DNA of 64,000 nt from Lachnospiraceae bacterium (GTDB taxonomy: Bacteria > Bacillota > Clostridia > Lachnospirales > Lachnospiraceae), in the NCBI GenBank assembly GCA_017469945.1, contig JAFUFI010000025.1, forward strand, positions 1 to 64,000, in the 5' to 3' direction. The position numbers and the translations under genes are program-made. The notes below the pieces were generated by a model, which was not told where the DNA came from, did not search any database, and saw only the letters and a list, made by a program, of their open reading frames with translations. Positions 42,031-50,596 of the stretch are shown here, one piece after another; position 1 is the first letter of the stretch, and every line of letters begins with the position of its first letter.

Positions 42031-42510
42031 TTAAATGGTCAGGTCACTGTCTTCCTGAAGCGCAGCAGCCTTTCCGACAAGATAAGAAAGAGCGGCCATG
42101 CAGACAAATATGGCAAGTCCCACAAAAACTATAAGCATCTGGATAAGCAAAAGCCCGGGATGATTGAACCCAAGAAGCGTATACACCAGGCTTCCTACTC
42201 CGAACACTATCGAATCCCCAAGAGCCAAAAGCGAAAAAAGCTTAAAGAGCCCCGCGTTTTTCATCGTAAAGCTTTTGTCCCTGCCGATATTGTCGGCAAT
42301 CAGCCAGCCCGTAACGAGAGCTACAAAGCAGGGAACCGCGCAAACATAGATGAGCACCATCCAGGGCGCCACCCAGTTTGAAAGCTCCGGATACCATCTC
42401 TTAAAAGCTCTGAAAAGCTCCGGTACAAGATAAGCGCAGGCGCCTATTCCGATTAAAGCCGTTCCGATTATTACTACCTTGATCCATTTAGAAAAAATAT
42501 CGTGTTTCAT
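42031..42510 (-). CDS. DUF2975 family membrane protein
   Basis: A 159-residue protein with four transmembrane helices (VVIIGTALIGIGACAYLVPELF; WMVLIYVCAVPCFVALVTGWLIA; LFSLLALGDSIVFGVGSLVYTLLGF; LLIQMLIVFVGLAIFVCMAALSYLVG). The fold and the neighbouring XRE regulator identify DUF2975. Its role is unknown; with the XRE protein it may act as a membrane sensor-regulator pair. The ATG at 42508-42510 is chosen for its AGGAGAGG site; a start 11 codons upstream lacks one. First gene of the run. Confidence 0.85.
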   Translation of the reverse strand: MKHDIFSKWIKVVIIGTALIGIGACAYLVPELFRAFKRWYPELSNWVAPWMVLIYVCAVPCFVALVTGWLIADNIGRDKSFTMKNAGLFKLFSLLALGDSIVFGVGSLVYTLLGFNHPGLLLIQMLIVFVGLAIFVCMAALSYLVGKAAALQEDSDLTI

Positions 42511-42559
42511 TTCCTCTCCTTTACCGCCTCCTTGGCAGTTCAATTCTTACATAAAAAAA

Positions 42560-42642
42560 GGTAATATATCCGGCAAATGTATAAACAAATGTCTATACCC
42601 TCTTGCCAAGGATACATTACCACTATAAAAATGCTATGTCAA
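42560..42642 (-). promoter_or_regulatory. Promoter and nested inverted repeats of the DUF2975-XRE operon
   Basis: Minus-strand promoter TTGACA (42637-42642), a 17-nt spacer and TAATGT (42614-42619). GGTAAT-A-TATCC-GGCAA (42560-42576) pairs with TTGCC-AA-GGATA-C-ATTACC (42603-42621), so one arm covers the -10 element. A second dyad, GTATA/TATAC (42579-42598), is nested inside. Likely operator for the XRE protein or a leader structure. Confidence 0.6.
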
Positions 42643-42754
42643 TATATTTTTATTGTTTTTCGATAATTCTTAACTAATATTCAGAAATTATATATCGAAT
42701 TGCTCTCCGGATTGGTTTTACGGAATGTGGCTTTACAAGCTACGCTTCGTCAAA
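42643..42754. other. AT-rich gap after the peptide importer operon
   Basis: No gene and no convincing intrinsic terminator is visible between the end of the dual ATPase gene and the DUF2975 promoter. The stretch is AT-rich with a few short palindromes only. Confidence 0.35.
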
Positions 42755-44350
42755 CTATGATTCCTCAAGGAGCTCCTTTGTATAAGGATTTTGGGGATTC
42801 TCAAATATACTTTCCTTATCCCCGATCTCCAATATCTTTCCGTCCTTCATAACCATGATCCTGTCGCTTACTCTGTAGATAACGTTGATATCATGGGAGA
42901 TGAAAAGGTATGCTATCTTGTACTCCTCCTGAAGGCTCTTTAAAAGGTCAAGAACCTGATCCTGAATCGTAACATCAAGAGCGGAAACAGGCTCATCGGC
43001 AAAAATAAACTTAGGTTTAGTAATAAGAGCCTGGGCTATACTAACGCGCTGCCTCTGGCCTCCCGAAAGCTGACTGGGCATCCTGTCGTAATAGCTCTCG
43101 TCGAGTCCGACCCTTCTTAGCATCTCGATTGCCTGCTCTTTACGCCAGGCTTTATTGGTCTTTATGTCCTTTTCAAGGATATCCATGGCAAAGAGAGGTT
43201 CCTCTAACTGCCATCCGATGGTCCTTGCGGGATTTAGCGAGCTGTAGGGATCCTGAAAGACCATCTGGGGGCGTACCGTACGGTTTACCACCTGCCCCGT
43301 GATATCCTTGTTTATTCCGAGGATAGCCTTGCAAAGAGAACTCTTTCCGCATCCGCTCTCTCCTACAAGTCCTAAAGTCTCGCCCTCGTAAATATCAAAC
43401 TCAGCTCCCGAAACAACCTTTCTGTGGATACTCTTTCCAAAGAGCTTCTTGCTTCTTTCTTTGTAAAAAACGTCGAGATCTTTGACGGTTAAAATACTTG
43501 TCCTGTCCTTGTAAGCATCAAGCCGGCCTTTGCCCATATCCGCACCGGCAGTCGCTTTTTGGCTCTTCCTTCCGGGAACGGCTGCAATAAGCTTTTTCGC
43601 GTATTCCGTCTTAGGAGCGGTAAAAATACTTTCCGTATCTCCCTGTTCGGCTATACAGCCGTCCTTCATAACAAGTATCCTGTCACAGATCCTTCTTGCG
43701 AGATTAAGGTCATGGGTAATAAAGATCATACTGTTTTTCTCGCGACCGTTTATCTCTTTTAAGAGCCTTACGATCTGGTTTTGTATAGTAACGTCAAGAG
43801 CCGTCGTAGGCTCGTCGCAGATTATAAGCTCCGGGTGCAGGATCACAGCCATCGCAATCATCACGCGCTGCCTCATACCTCCGGAAAGCTGATGAGGATA
43901 CTTGTCGTAAAGCGCCTCACAGTCGTTAAGTCCTACGCTTTCAAAAGCCTCTACAACACATTTTTTCCTGTCGGCTGCAGTAGGGTACTTTTCCTTGGCA
44001 TGCAAAAGAAGCTGTTCCGAAACCTGATACCCAACCTTCATCGTCGGGTTAAGACTCGTCATAGGCTCCTGAAAGACCATACTTATCCTGCTGCCGCGAT
44101 AGCTTCTAAGAAGCCTCTCGTCGGGAATCTTTCCGGCTTCAAGTAGCACCTTGTCACCAAAGGTTACTTTACCCTTTAAAACTTCCGCTTCATCGGACAT
44201 AAGTCCCATAAGACTAAGGGCGGTAACGCTTTTTCCGCTTCCGCTCTCGCCAACAAGACCCAGTATCTCCCCGGGCCGGATTTCCAAAGACACATCGTTT
44301 ACAGCGGTCTTTCCTAAAAATGAAATTGTCAGATTATCGATTCTGATCAA
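42755..44350 (-). CDS. Dual-domain peptide ABC transporter ATPase (DppD-DppF fusion)
   Basis: 531 residues with two complete ABC modules in one chain. Module 1: [21 protein letters not shown] and [12 protein letters not shown]. Module 2: [21 protein letters not shown] and [13 protein letters not shown]. Each is followed by the Opp/Dpp C-terminal oligopeptide signature region ([18 protein letters not shown]). It energises the two-permease importer encoded upstream. Fusion of the D and F subunits is seen in GsiA/DdpD-like systems, so it is not rare. Start ATG lies 24 nt after the dppC stop. Confidence 0.92.
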   Translation of the reverse strand: MIRIDNLTISFLGKTAVNDVSLEIRPGEILGLVGESGSGKSVTALSLMGLMSDEAEVLKGKVTFGDKVLLEAGKIPDERLLRSYRGSRISMVFQEPMTSLNPTMKVGYQVSEQLLLHAKEKYPTAADRKKCVVEAFESVGLNDCEALYDKYPHQLSGGMRQRVMIAMAVILHPELIICDEPTTALDVTIQNQIVRLLKEINGREKNSMIFITHDLNLARRICDRILVMKDGCIAEQGDTESIFTAPKTEYAKKLIAAVPGRKSQKATAGADMGKGRLDAYKDRTSILTVKDLDVFYKERSKKLFGKSIHRKVVSGAEFDIYEGETLGLVGESGCGKSSLCKAILGINKDITGQVVNRTVRPQMVFQDPYSSLNPARTIGWQLEEPLFAMDILEKDIKTNKAWRKEQAIEMLRRVGLDESYYDRMPSQLSGGQRQRVSIAQALITKPKFIFADEPVSALDVTIQDQVLDLLKSLQEEYKIAYLFISHDINVIYRVSDRIMVMKDGKILEIGDKESIFENPQNPYTKELLEES

Positions 44351-44374
44351 TGTAAAACCTCAATAAAAAATAAG

Positions 44375-45193
44375 CTAGATGTTTTTCTTTTTTCTCGACA
44401 GTCCTTCGCTTAACATAGCCGCCGAAAGAACCATCCAGACTATTGTAAGTCCCGGCGCAAGCGCGTACCACGGCGCGCTGCTAAGATATCCCTGGGCGTC
44501 GCTTAACATACTTCCCAAAGTAGCATCAGGCGCCTGTACGCCGATACCTAAATAACTAAGGCCCGACTCGGCAAGGATGGCATTGTTAAAACCTATCATC
44601 ACACTTACCCAAAAGGTAGAGAAGATATTGGGGAGTATGTGCAAAAAAAGGATACGCCTTTTTCTTGCTCCCATAAGCCTTGCCCTGACGATATAGTCGG
44701 AATCCCGAAGCCTTATGAATTCTCCTCTTACGATACGAACAAAGCTTGGTGTGAAGGCGATTCCAAGCGCCAGTACAACATTTGCTCTCGCCTTACCCAG
44801 GATGCTTATTATAACAAGAGCAAGAAGTATACTTGGGAACCCGTTTATAGCGTCAACCACGCGCATTACTACCGCATCGATAACACCGCCGAAATATCCC
44901 GTAACAGCGCCGATAAGTATGCCCGCCACAGCAGATATCAGCACAACAAAAAGGCTGATAAGGAAGCTTGTTCCGATAGCCTTCATAACTCTGGAGAAAA
45001 TATCCCGCCCGAAATTGTCGGTACCGAAGATATGCGCAAAGCTCGGGGGCTTAAAGCGAAGAGCGGCGCTCATCTGCGTCGGGCTGTAAGGGGTCCAAAA
45101 AATAGACACCACAGACAGAAGGAGAATTATTCCTCCCATTATGGCGCCTACCAAAAGGTATGTATTAATTTTTTTCGTACTCTTTCCTGTCAA
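44375..45193 (-). CDS. dppC: Peptide ABC transporter permease, DppC/OppC-like
   Basis: A 272-residue membrane protein with an N-terminal helix (YLLVGAIMGGIILLLSVVSIF), a TDNFGRDIFSRVMKAI segment typical of DppC/OppC, and the cytoplasmic coupling (EAA-like) loop RARLMGARKRRILFLHILPNI. Later pieces include ILAESGLSYLGIGVQAPDATLGSML. It forms the channel with the DppB protein encoded upstream (19-nt gap) and is followed by the dual ATPase gene. Substrate class (peptides, nickel or other) is not determined by the permease. Confidence 0.92.
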   Translation of the reverse strand: MTGKSTKKINTYLLVGAIMGGIILLLSVVSIFWTPYSPTQMSAALRFKPPSFAHIFGTDNFGRDIFSRVMKAIGTSFLISLFVVLISAVAGILIGAVTGYFGGVIDAVVMRVVDAINGFPSILLALVIISILGKARANVVLALGIAFTPSFVRIVRGEFIRLRDSDYIVRARLMGARKRRILFLHILPNIFSTFWVSVMIGFNNAILAESGLSYLGIGVQAPDATLGSMLSDAQGYLSSAPWYALAPGLTIVWMVLSAAMLSEGLSRKKKNI

Positions 45194-45212
45194 TTTACAG
45201 CACCAAGCCTTA

Positions 45213-46172
45213 CTACTCTACACGGATTCTTGGATCAAGCTCCCTGTAAATAATATCAACAATAAAGTAAACAACTATGACTACCATAGTTATATACATG
45301 ATCAGTATCTCAACAACCGGAAAATCTCTTGTGGAGATTGAGCTTATAAGCAGCCTTCCGATACCGGGAAGGGAGAAAACCTGCTCAACCACGATGGAAC
45401 CGGCAACCGTCTCCGCGATTATCATACCTATAAAGGTTACAACCGGAAGCATTGCGTTTCGAAGTACATGCTTAAAGAGAATCGTCTTATCCTCGCAGCC
45501 CTTGCTTTTCGCCGTACGCACGTAATCCGATCTAAGCTCGGTAAGAGTGGAGTTTCTAAGAAACCTTGCGGTCATCCCGATCTTCGGGATAGCTATCGCT
45601 ATAGCCGGAAAGATCATATAGCTCACAAAAGCTCCCACATCCTTTTTATAGCTGACGTAGGAACCGGGTGTAAACATTTTTAATACTATACCGAAAAGGT
45701 ATGTTACCAGGATACCCAGGAAAAAGGCCGGGATTGCCATAGATGTCTGCGTCAGGACATTTAGCGCCCCGTCAAGGAACTTATTTTTTGTTCCCGCCCA
45801 GAGTACTCCTATGGGAATCGCAAAAAGTATCGTAAGTATCATCGCAAAAAGCGCCAAAAGCAATGTGACCGGCAGCTTGTCTCCGATAAGTTCCGATACC
45901 GGCATCATCTCGTTCATGTTCTTGGAATAACGATAGCTTACTCCAAGGTCTCCTCGTAACACACCGCCGGCCCATTTAATGTATCTTTGGACCGGTGGTT
46001 TATCGAGCCCCAATTCTTCTCTTAGGGCTTCCTCCCGTTCGGGGGTGGCTTCCGTTCCCAAGATGGAAGTCACCACATCTCCCGGGATGATCTGAAAGGC
46101 GAGGAAAGCAAGTACAGACACAAGGAACAATGTAATAATGAGAGTCGCTGTTTTCTTAACAATATATGCCAT
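45213..46172 (-). CDS. dppB: Peptide ABC transporter permease, DppB/OppB-like
   Basis: A 319-residue membrane protein with the DppB/OppB N-terminus (AYIVKKTATLIITLFLVSVLAFLAFQIIPGD), the periplasmic segment EELGLDKPPVQRYIKWAGGVLRGDLGVSYRYSK and the coupling loop RTAKSKGCEDKTILFKHVLRNAMLPV. The C-terminus EQVFSLPGIGRLLISSISTRDFPVVE is also typical. It follows dppA by 23 nt with a GGAGG ribosome site and is the second gene of the operon. Confidence 0.93.
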   Translation of the reverse strand: MAYIVKKTATLIITLFLVSVLAFLAFQIIPGDVVTSILGTEATPEREEALREELGLDKPPVQRYIKWAGGVLRGDLGVSYRYSKNMNEMMPVSELIGDKLPVTLLLALFAMILTILFAIPIGVLWAGTKNKFLDGALNVLTQTSMAIPAFFLGILVTYLFGIVLKMFTPGSYVSYKKDVGAFVSYMIFPAIAIAIPKIGMTARFLRNSTLTELRSDYVRTAKSKGCEDKTILFKHVLRNAMLPVVTFIGMIIAETVAGSIVVEQVFSLPGIGRLLISSISTRDFPVVEILIMYITMVVIVVYFIVDIIYRELDPRIRVE

Positions 46173-46195
46173 ACCTGTTTTCCTCCTTTCGATAA

Positions 46196-47728
46196 TTATT
46201 TTACGTAATAAACTGTAGACATATCCTGTACATATACAGGGTAGAACTTGTATCCGCCAAGTTCATTAGATACTGCCACCTTGTTTGCAGGTACCTGGAT
46301 AAAGGCACTTCCGGCTTCGTCAGCAAGGATTTTCTGGAGTTCCTTGTAAAGGATTCCTCTCTCTCCAAGAGACTTTGCTTCAAGAACATTTCCGTAAATA
46401 GTGTCGAAATCTGCACTGTTAAAGTTGATAAAGTTCTTCTTTGAGTCTGAAACAAAACGGTTGAGAAGATATCCGGGGGTCATATCGCTTGTGATCGCGC
46501 AGATAGTTGACTGGTAGTTTCTGTTTGTGTAAACATCCTCAAGCCAGGTATTCCAGTCAACAGCGTCAATCTTTGCATTGATTCCCGCAGCCTTAAGCTG
46601 TTCTACAACTACTTCAGCGGTATCCATATGGAACTCATAGTTTGAAGGAACTGTGATCGTAAGGTCGATTCCATCGGGATATCCTGCCTCAGCAAGAAGC
46701 TCTTTAGCCTTGTCTACATTTCCGGTAGTTCCGTAGGTATCGTTTAAATCTACATAGTAGGACTCAAGAGTAGGAAGCATAGCAGAACTGATGATGGTTG
46801 CATCTCCGCCGGCAACAAACTCGCTGACTTCCTCGCGGTTAAGGGCATAGCAGATAGCCTGTCTGACCTTAACGTCGCTAAGAAGCTCGTCCGCATTGTT
46901 AAAGAACAGCGCCTGAACGTTAACCGATGGTGATACAAGCACCTGCATCTGGCTCTCAATCTCCGTAGCCATCGCATCAGTAAGATAAGGATATACCTGT
47001 ACAGTTCCGGCCTTGAGCTCTACAAGAGCTGTCTCAGCGCTTGTGATGATCTTGAAATCAACCTGATCAAGATAAGGGAGACCCTTCTGCCAGTAGTCCT
47101 CGTTCTTTTCGATCACGATTCCCTCCTGGGGAGTGTAAGATACGAAACGAAAAGGTCCGGTACCGATAGGATCAGCGTTCTCATCCTCGCCGCTGCCATT
47201 AGGAATAATAGCGGTTGTAAAACTGTAGATCAGCTCAGGATTGACGCTTCCCGCGGTAACACGGACCGTTTTCTCATCAACTATATCAACTGCAGTAACG
47301 ATACTTAAGGGAGAAACTAAAGGGGTACCGTCAAGTAATCCCGCTGCCCTCTCGATAGAGTATTTAACATCTTCTGCAGTTACTTCGTTTCCGTTGTGGA
47401 ACTTAACGCCTGGTCTTAATGTAAATGTGTAGGTAAGTCCGTCCTCAGACAGCTCATACTTTTCAGCTACAGCGCCGATAAGATCGCCGTTTGAATCACA
47501 TTTAACAAGACCTTCAAAAATATTAAAGAGGATTTCTTTAGTTCCTGCCGCCGTTACCTTGTGGGGGTCAAGACCATCAATATCCTGCTGAATGCCAACT
47601 ACTACAGAACCTCCGTAGGTGGCTTCTTTAGAGGTTTTATCCTCCGAAGACGCTCCCGTACCGCCTGCGCATCCGCACAGTGCAGCCGCAATAGAAAGTG
47701 TCACAAAAAAAGTAAGCAACTTTTTCAT
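46196..47728 (-). CDS. dppA: Peptide ABC transporter substrate-binding lipoprotein, DppA/OppA-like
   Basis: A 510-residue SBP_bac_5 protein. Lipoprotein signal MKKLLTFFVTLSIAAALCGC (cysteine at 20), then GSVVVGIQQDIDGLDPHKVTAAGTKEILFNIFEGLVK, the family signature around YTFTLRPGVKFHNGNEVTAEDVKYSIER, and the usual mid-protein VRQAICYALNREEV. ATG at 47726-47728 is chosen because GAGGAG lies 7 nt upstream and the protein then starts with a proper signal; an upstream start would bury it. It is the first gene of the operon and captures the solute outside the cell. Peptides are the default guess. Confidence 0.92.
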   Translation of the reverse strand: MKKLLTFFVTLSIAAALCGCAGGTGASSEDKTSKEATYGGSVVVGIQQDIDGLDPHKVTAAGTKEILFNIFEGLVKCDSNGDLIGAVAEKYELSEDGLTYTFTLRPGVKFHNGNEVTAEDVKYSIERAAGLLDGTPLVSPLSIVTAVDIVDEKTVRVTAGSVNPELIYSFTTAIIPNGSGEDENADPIGTGPFRFVSYTPQEGIVIEKNEDYWQKGLPYLDQVDFKIITSAETALVELKAGTVQVYPYLTDAMATEIESQMQVLVSPSVNVQALFFNNADELLSDVKVRQAICYALNREEVSEFVAGGDATIISSAMLPTLESYYVDLNDTYGTTGNVDKAKELLAEAGYPDGIDLTITVPSNYEFHMDTAEVVVEQLKAAGINAKIDAVDWNTWLEDVYTNRNYQSTICAITSDMTPGYLLNRFVSDSKKNFINFNSADFDTIYGNVLEAKSLGERGILYKELQKILADEAGSAFIQVPANKVAVSNELGGYKFYPVYVQDMSTVYYVK

Positions 47729-47831
47729 AGTAAACTCCTCGACTCTTCGAAAAATTACGCCTCTCATTATTCAATTGCCTGTCAACATTTTAACACAGTT
47801 TGATTATTTAGCAATAACTATTTCTCGGATA

Positions 47832-47859
47832 AGTATAATGAAACTCTGTTTTGAATCAA
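47832..47859 (-). promoter_or_regulatory. Promoter of the dppABC(DF) operon
   Basis: TTGATT (47854-47859), a 16-nt spacer and TATACT (47832-47837) on the minus strand, about 105 nt upstream of dppA and just downstream of the sirtuin gene. No terminator for the sirtuin gene is obvious. Confidence 0.5.
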
Positions 47860-47889
47860 TTTACAAGTCTCCTCTACTGTCTTTCCGCC

Positions 47890-48630
47890 TTACTTTAGTT
47901 TAATCTGGCTCATAACATATCCGACTTTATCCTTAATGCAAAGATCAGCATATGAATCTCTTGAAGTCGGAGCCATATTGATCACTACGAGCTTTTCTCC
48001 GCTGAAGTAATCGATAAGTCCCGCCGCCGGATAAACAGCCAAAGAAGTTCCCGCTATGATCAGAACCTGAGCCTGAGAAATATAGCGAACCGCCTTATTT
48101 ATTGTATCCTGATTTAAGCCTTCCTCGTACAGGACAACATCGGGTTTTATGGGCGCTCCGCATTCATCACAGACCGGATAGTCCCCTGTGCTGTTTTTTA
48201 TATAATCAAAATCGAAAAATTTACCGCAATGCTCGCAGTAATTTCGAAGCGTCGAGCCGTGAAGTTCAAGTACCTCCTTGCTTCCCGCTTTCTGGTGCAG
48301 TCCGTCGATATTCTGCGTGATAACAGCCTTAAGCTTACCCGCCTTTTCAAGCTCGGCAAGTTTAAGGTGGCAGGCATTTGGCTCAGCTCCCTCTATAAGC
48401 ATCTTATTCTTATAGAATCTATAGAATTCCTTGCGGTTTCTCATATAGAATGTGTGGGAAAGTATTGTCTCCGGAGGGTAATCGTACTGCTGATTGTAAA
48501 GACCGTCTACGCTCCTGAAATCAGGTATCCCGCTCTCCGTTGATACACCTGCGCCGCCAAAAAACACGATATTGTCATATCTGTTCACTATTTCGTTTAA
48601 TTCTTTGATCTTTTCAATACTGCTATCCAT
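47890..48630 (-). CDS. Sirtuin (NAD-dependent protein deacetylase)
   Basis: A 246-residue Sir2 protein: NAD-binding FFGGAGVSTESGIPDFRS (24-40), TQNIDGLH (105-112), catalytic histidine H124 (LELHGS), and a structural zinc site C132/C135/C154/C157 (CEHC, CDEC). The GTSLAVYPAAGL segment is also conserved. Standard length for bacterial CobB/SrtN-like enzymes, which remove acetyl or longer acyl groups from lysines. A strong AAAGGAGG site precedes the ATG. It is divergently transcribed from thiT, with overlapping -10 boxes, and lies upstream of the peptide importer in the same direction. Confidence 0.95.
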   Translation of the reverse strand: MDSSIEKIKELNEIVNRYDNIVFFGGAGVSTESGIPDFRSVDGLYNQQYDYPPETILSHTFYMRNRKEFYRFYKNKMLIEGAEPNACHLKLAELEKAGKLKAVITQNIDGLHQKAGSKEVLELHGSTLRNYCEHCGKFFDFDYIKNSTGDYPVCDECGAPIKPDVVLYEEGLNQDTINKAVRYISQAQVLIIAGTSLAVYPAAGLIDYFSGEKLVVINMAPTSRDSYADLCIKDKVGYVMSQIKLK

Positions 48631-48657
48631 CGGTTACCTCCTTTAAAAAATTCCTTC

Positions 48658-48705
48658 TTGACATATTTCAATTCAAATATTAATATAACTAATCGTGAAA
48701 TGCAA
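48658..48705. promoter_or_regulatory. Overlapping divergent promoters of thiT and the sirtuin gene
   Basis: Plus strand: TTGACA (48658-48663), a 17-nt spacer and TAATAT (48681-48686), feeding the TPP riboswitch and thiT. Minus strand: TTGCAT (48700-48705), a 17-nt spacer and TAATAT (48677-48682), feeding the sirtuin gene. The two -10 boxes share bases 48681-48682, so polymerase cannot occupy both at once. Confidence 0.65.
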
Positions 48706-48730
48706 TTAGCGTTCACTCTAAAAATTCATA

Positions 48731-48851
48731 GCGTTGCCAGGGGTGCAAAGGAAATCAGATTTCCGTAACGCTGAGAAAAGGATGGTGTAAATCTATATGC
48801 ACTTATCCAAAACCCTTATTACTTGATCCGGTTAATACCGGCGGAAGGAGG
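48731..48851 (+). ncRNA. TPP riboswitch (THI element)
   Basis: Classical thiamin pyrophosphate aptamer words in order: AGGGGTGC (48739-48746), CTGAGA (48771-48776), ACCC (48812-48815) and TTGATCCGGTTAATACCGGCG (split here as CTTGATCCGG...TACCGGCGGAAGG, 48822-48847). The AAGGAGG ribosome site (48845-48851) overlaps the aptamer's 3' end, so ligand binding most likely blocks translation of thiT. No separate terminator is seen before the start codon. Confidence 0.95.
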
Positions 48852-48857
48852 CATTTA

Positions 48858-49583
48858 ATGTCATTTTTTATTACCCACATCCAGGATCCCGAATGGGGAG
48901 ACTACTACGAACTTGCAAAGCCCGGCTACATTGCGCTGATCGTCCTTATCATCCTTGCGATCGCTGTAGCTGCCATTATCGTAGGCCGCAAGCAGAAAAC
49001 CGAACGTTTTTCATCCAAAACCTTAGCATTCGCAGGTATCGCACTTGCTCTGGCATTTGCTACTTCATTTGTCAAGCTTGAGATGCCTATGGGCGGCTCC
49101 GTAACCTTATTCTCTATGTTCTTCATCACATACATCGGATATGTTTACGGAATCAATGTCGGACTTGTAACTGCATTCGCTTACAGCTTACTTCAGTTTA
49201 TTCAGTCCGGAGGATCCTATTTCCTTTCTCCTTTCCAGACCTGCTGCGACTATTTCTTCGCATTTACCGCGCTCGGACTTTCAGGCCTCTGGTACAAGAA
49301 AAAGAACGGCCTTATTATCGGATATATCGTAGCTTGCGTAGTACGCGGATTATTCCACACCATCGGCGGATATATGTACTGGATGGACTATATGCCCGAC
49401 TGGTTCCCCAAGAAGCTTACAAATATCTACTCTATCGCTTACAACTACAGCTACATCCTTACTGAGATGGCAGTAACCGTTGGTATATACTTTATTCCTC
49501 CTGTAAGAAAAGCGATCGCCAAGGTTACCGAGATGGCACAGAGTGATACCGCTATTTCCTTCAAAAAAGAAAAAGCAAAATGA
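48858..49583 (+). CDS. thiT: Energy-coupling factor thiamin transporter S component
   Basis: A 241-residue membrane protein of the ThiT family. An extra N-terminal helix (GYIALIVLIILAIAVAAIIVG) precedes the six-helix S-component core, which carries TLAFAGIALALAFATSFVKLEMPMGGSVTLFSMFFI, VGLVTAFAYSLLQF and the thiamin-binding region VVRGLFHTIGGYMYW. It binds thiamin and works with a shared ECF module encoded elsewhere. The upstream TPP riboswitch confirms the vitamin. Followed by a terminator overlapping its end. Confidence 0.95.
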   Translation: MSFFITHIQDPEWGDYYELAKPGYIALIVLIILAIAVAAIIVGRKQKTERFSSKTLAFAGIALALAFATSFVKLEMPMGGSVTLFSMFFITYIGYVYGINVGLVTAFAYSLLQFIQSGGSYFLSPFQTCCDYFFAFTALGLSGLWYKKKNGLIIGYIVACVVRGLFHTIGGYMYWMDYMPDWFPKKLTNIYSIAYNYSYILTEMAVTVGIYFIPPVRKAIAKVTEMAQSDTAISFKKEKAK

Positions 49584-49671
49584 CACCCCGGGACGGGGTT
49601 GGGGGGTCATTTTTGAATCGGCCGGCTTACAAAAAGCTTCACTGCGCAACACCGCGCAGTGAAGCTTTTTT
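49577..49671. terminator. Terminators between convergent thiT and dus
   Basis: First (plus): AAAATGAC pairs with GTCATTTT (49577-49584, 49606-49613), with a CCCC/GGGG extension and a T-tail; it overlaps the thiT stop. Second: a perfect 17-bp stem AAAAAGCTTCACTGCGC (49631-49647) with GCGCAGTGAAGCTTTTT (49654-49670), flanked by A- and T-runs, able to end both transcripts. The second ends 2 nt from the dus stop codon. Confidence 0.85.
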
Positions 49672-49672
49672 G

Positions 49673-50584
49673 CTATAATTCCAATATACTTTTTACCGCC
49701 GCTTTGTAATCTGCCGCGGTAGCCGATTTAAGGAGCTTTTTATACTCCTCTTTTTTATCCGGAAATCCTGTTATAAGATACGTCCAAAGCTCCTTCATCT
49801 TAAAGAGAATATCCCTGTCCCCGCTTAGGACCTCGGCGTAACTATCATACAATTCATCAAGAAAAGGAAACAGTCTTTTGTCCGCAGGCTCAAACTCTTT
49901 TCCCTCCGCAAGAGCAGGATTTCTAAGAAGTCCTCTGCCCAGCATCACGCCCTCCTTCCCTTCGGCTAAGAAAGCCTCTTTCAGCCGCTTTACATCAAAA
50001 ACATCTCCGTTGTAAATAACGGGACTGTTAACGCCTTCTTTTATAATCCTAAAAGATTCAAAATTGGGATTTCCCTGATAAAACTCCTCCCTGACTCTTG
50101 GGTGAACTATGATCTCTTTAAGGGGAAATCCCGCAAAAATCTCCGCAAGTTCCTCAGCTTCTTCATGGTATATAAAACCGCTCCTCGTTTTAACAGAAAT
50201 ATCGGGTAGATCGCCTTCTGAAAATACATCTTCAAAGAATCTCTTAAGCTTATCCTTATCCCTTAAAAGTCCCGAGCCCTTTCCCTTTGTCACAACGGTA
50301 GCCGCCGGACACCCAAGATTTAGATTTACTTCCGTATATCCCATCCCTTTCAGCATTTTAGCGGCCCATGCAAAGTCTTCTCCCCTCTGAGTCAATATCT
50401 GCGGTACAAGCTTTTCTTCAAAGGGTTTAAATTCCCTTGTCTCTCTTTTTTTAAGGTGGTGCGTACCGGTAACAACGATAAACGGCGAAAAATACTTATC
50501 GATACCGCCGTAGTATTTCTTATGTACCCTTCTGTATGTAGGGGTAGTAATCCCTTCCATCGGGGCAAAATATATCTTACTCAA
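49673..50584 (-). CDS. tRNA-dihydrouridine synthase
   Basis: A 303-residue flavin TIM-barrel enzyme of the Dus family: YFAPMEGITTPTYRRVHKKYYGG at the start, GYTEVNLNLGCPAATVVTKGKGSGLL with the catalytic cysteine, ISVKTRSGF, IIVHPRVREEFYQG and VIYNGDVFD. It reduces uridines in tRNA using FMN and NADPH. The group (DusA/B/C-like) cannot be named with certainty. The start codon is TTG at 50582-50584 with AAAGGA 5 nt before it. It lies 12 nt downstream of addA, so it is probably the last gene of the addBA operon. Confidence 0.9.
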   Translation of the reverse strand: MSKIYFAPMEGITTPTYRRVHKKYYGGIDKYFSPFIVVTGTHHLKKRETREFKPFEEKLVPQILTQRGEDFAWAAKMLKGMGYTEVNLNLGCPAATVVTKGKGSGLLRDKDKLKRFFEDVFSEGDLPDISVKTRSGFIYHEEAEELAEIFAGFPLKEIIVHPRVREEFYQGNPNFESFRIIKEGVNSPVIYNGDVFDVKRLKEAFLAEGKEGVMLGRGLLRNPALAEGKEFEPADKRLFPFLDELYDSYAEVLSGDRDILFKMKELWTYLITGFPDKKEEYKKLLKSATAADYKAAVKSILEL

Positions 50585-50596
50585 TTTAATCCTTTC

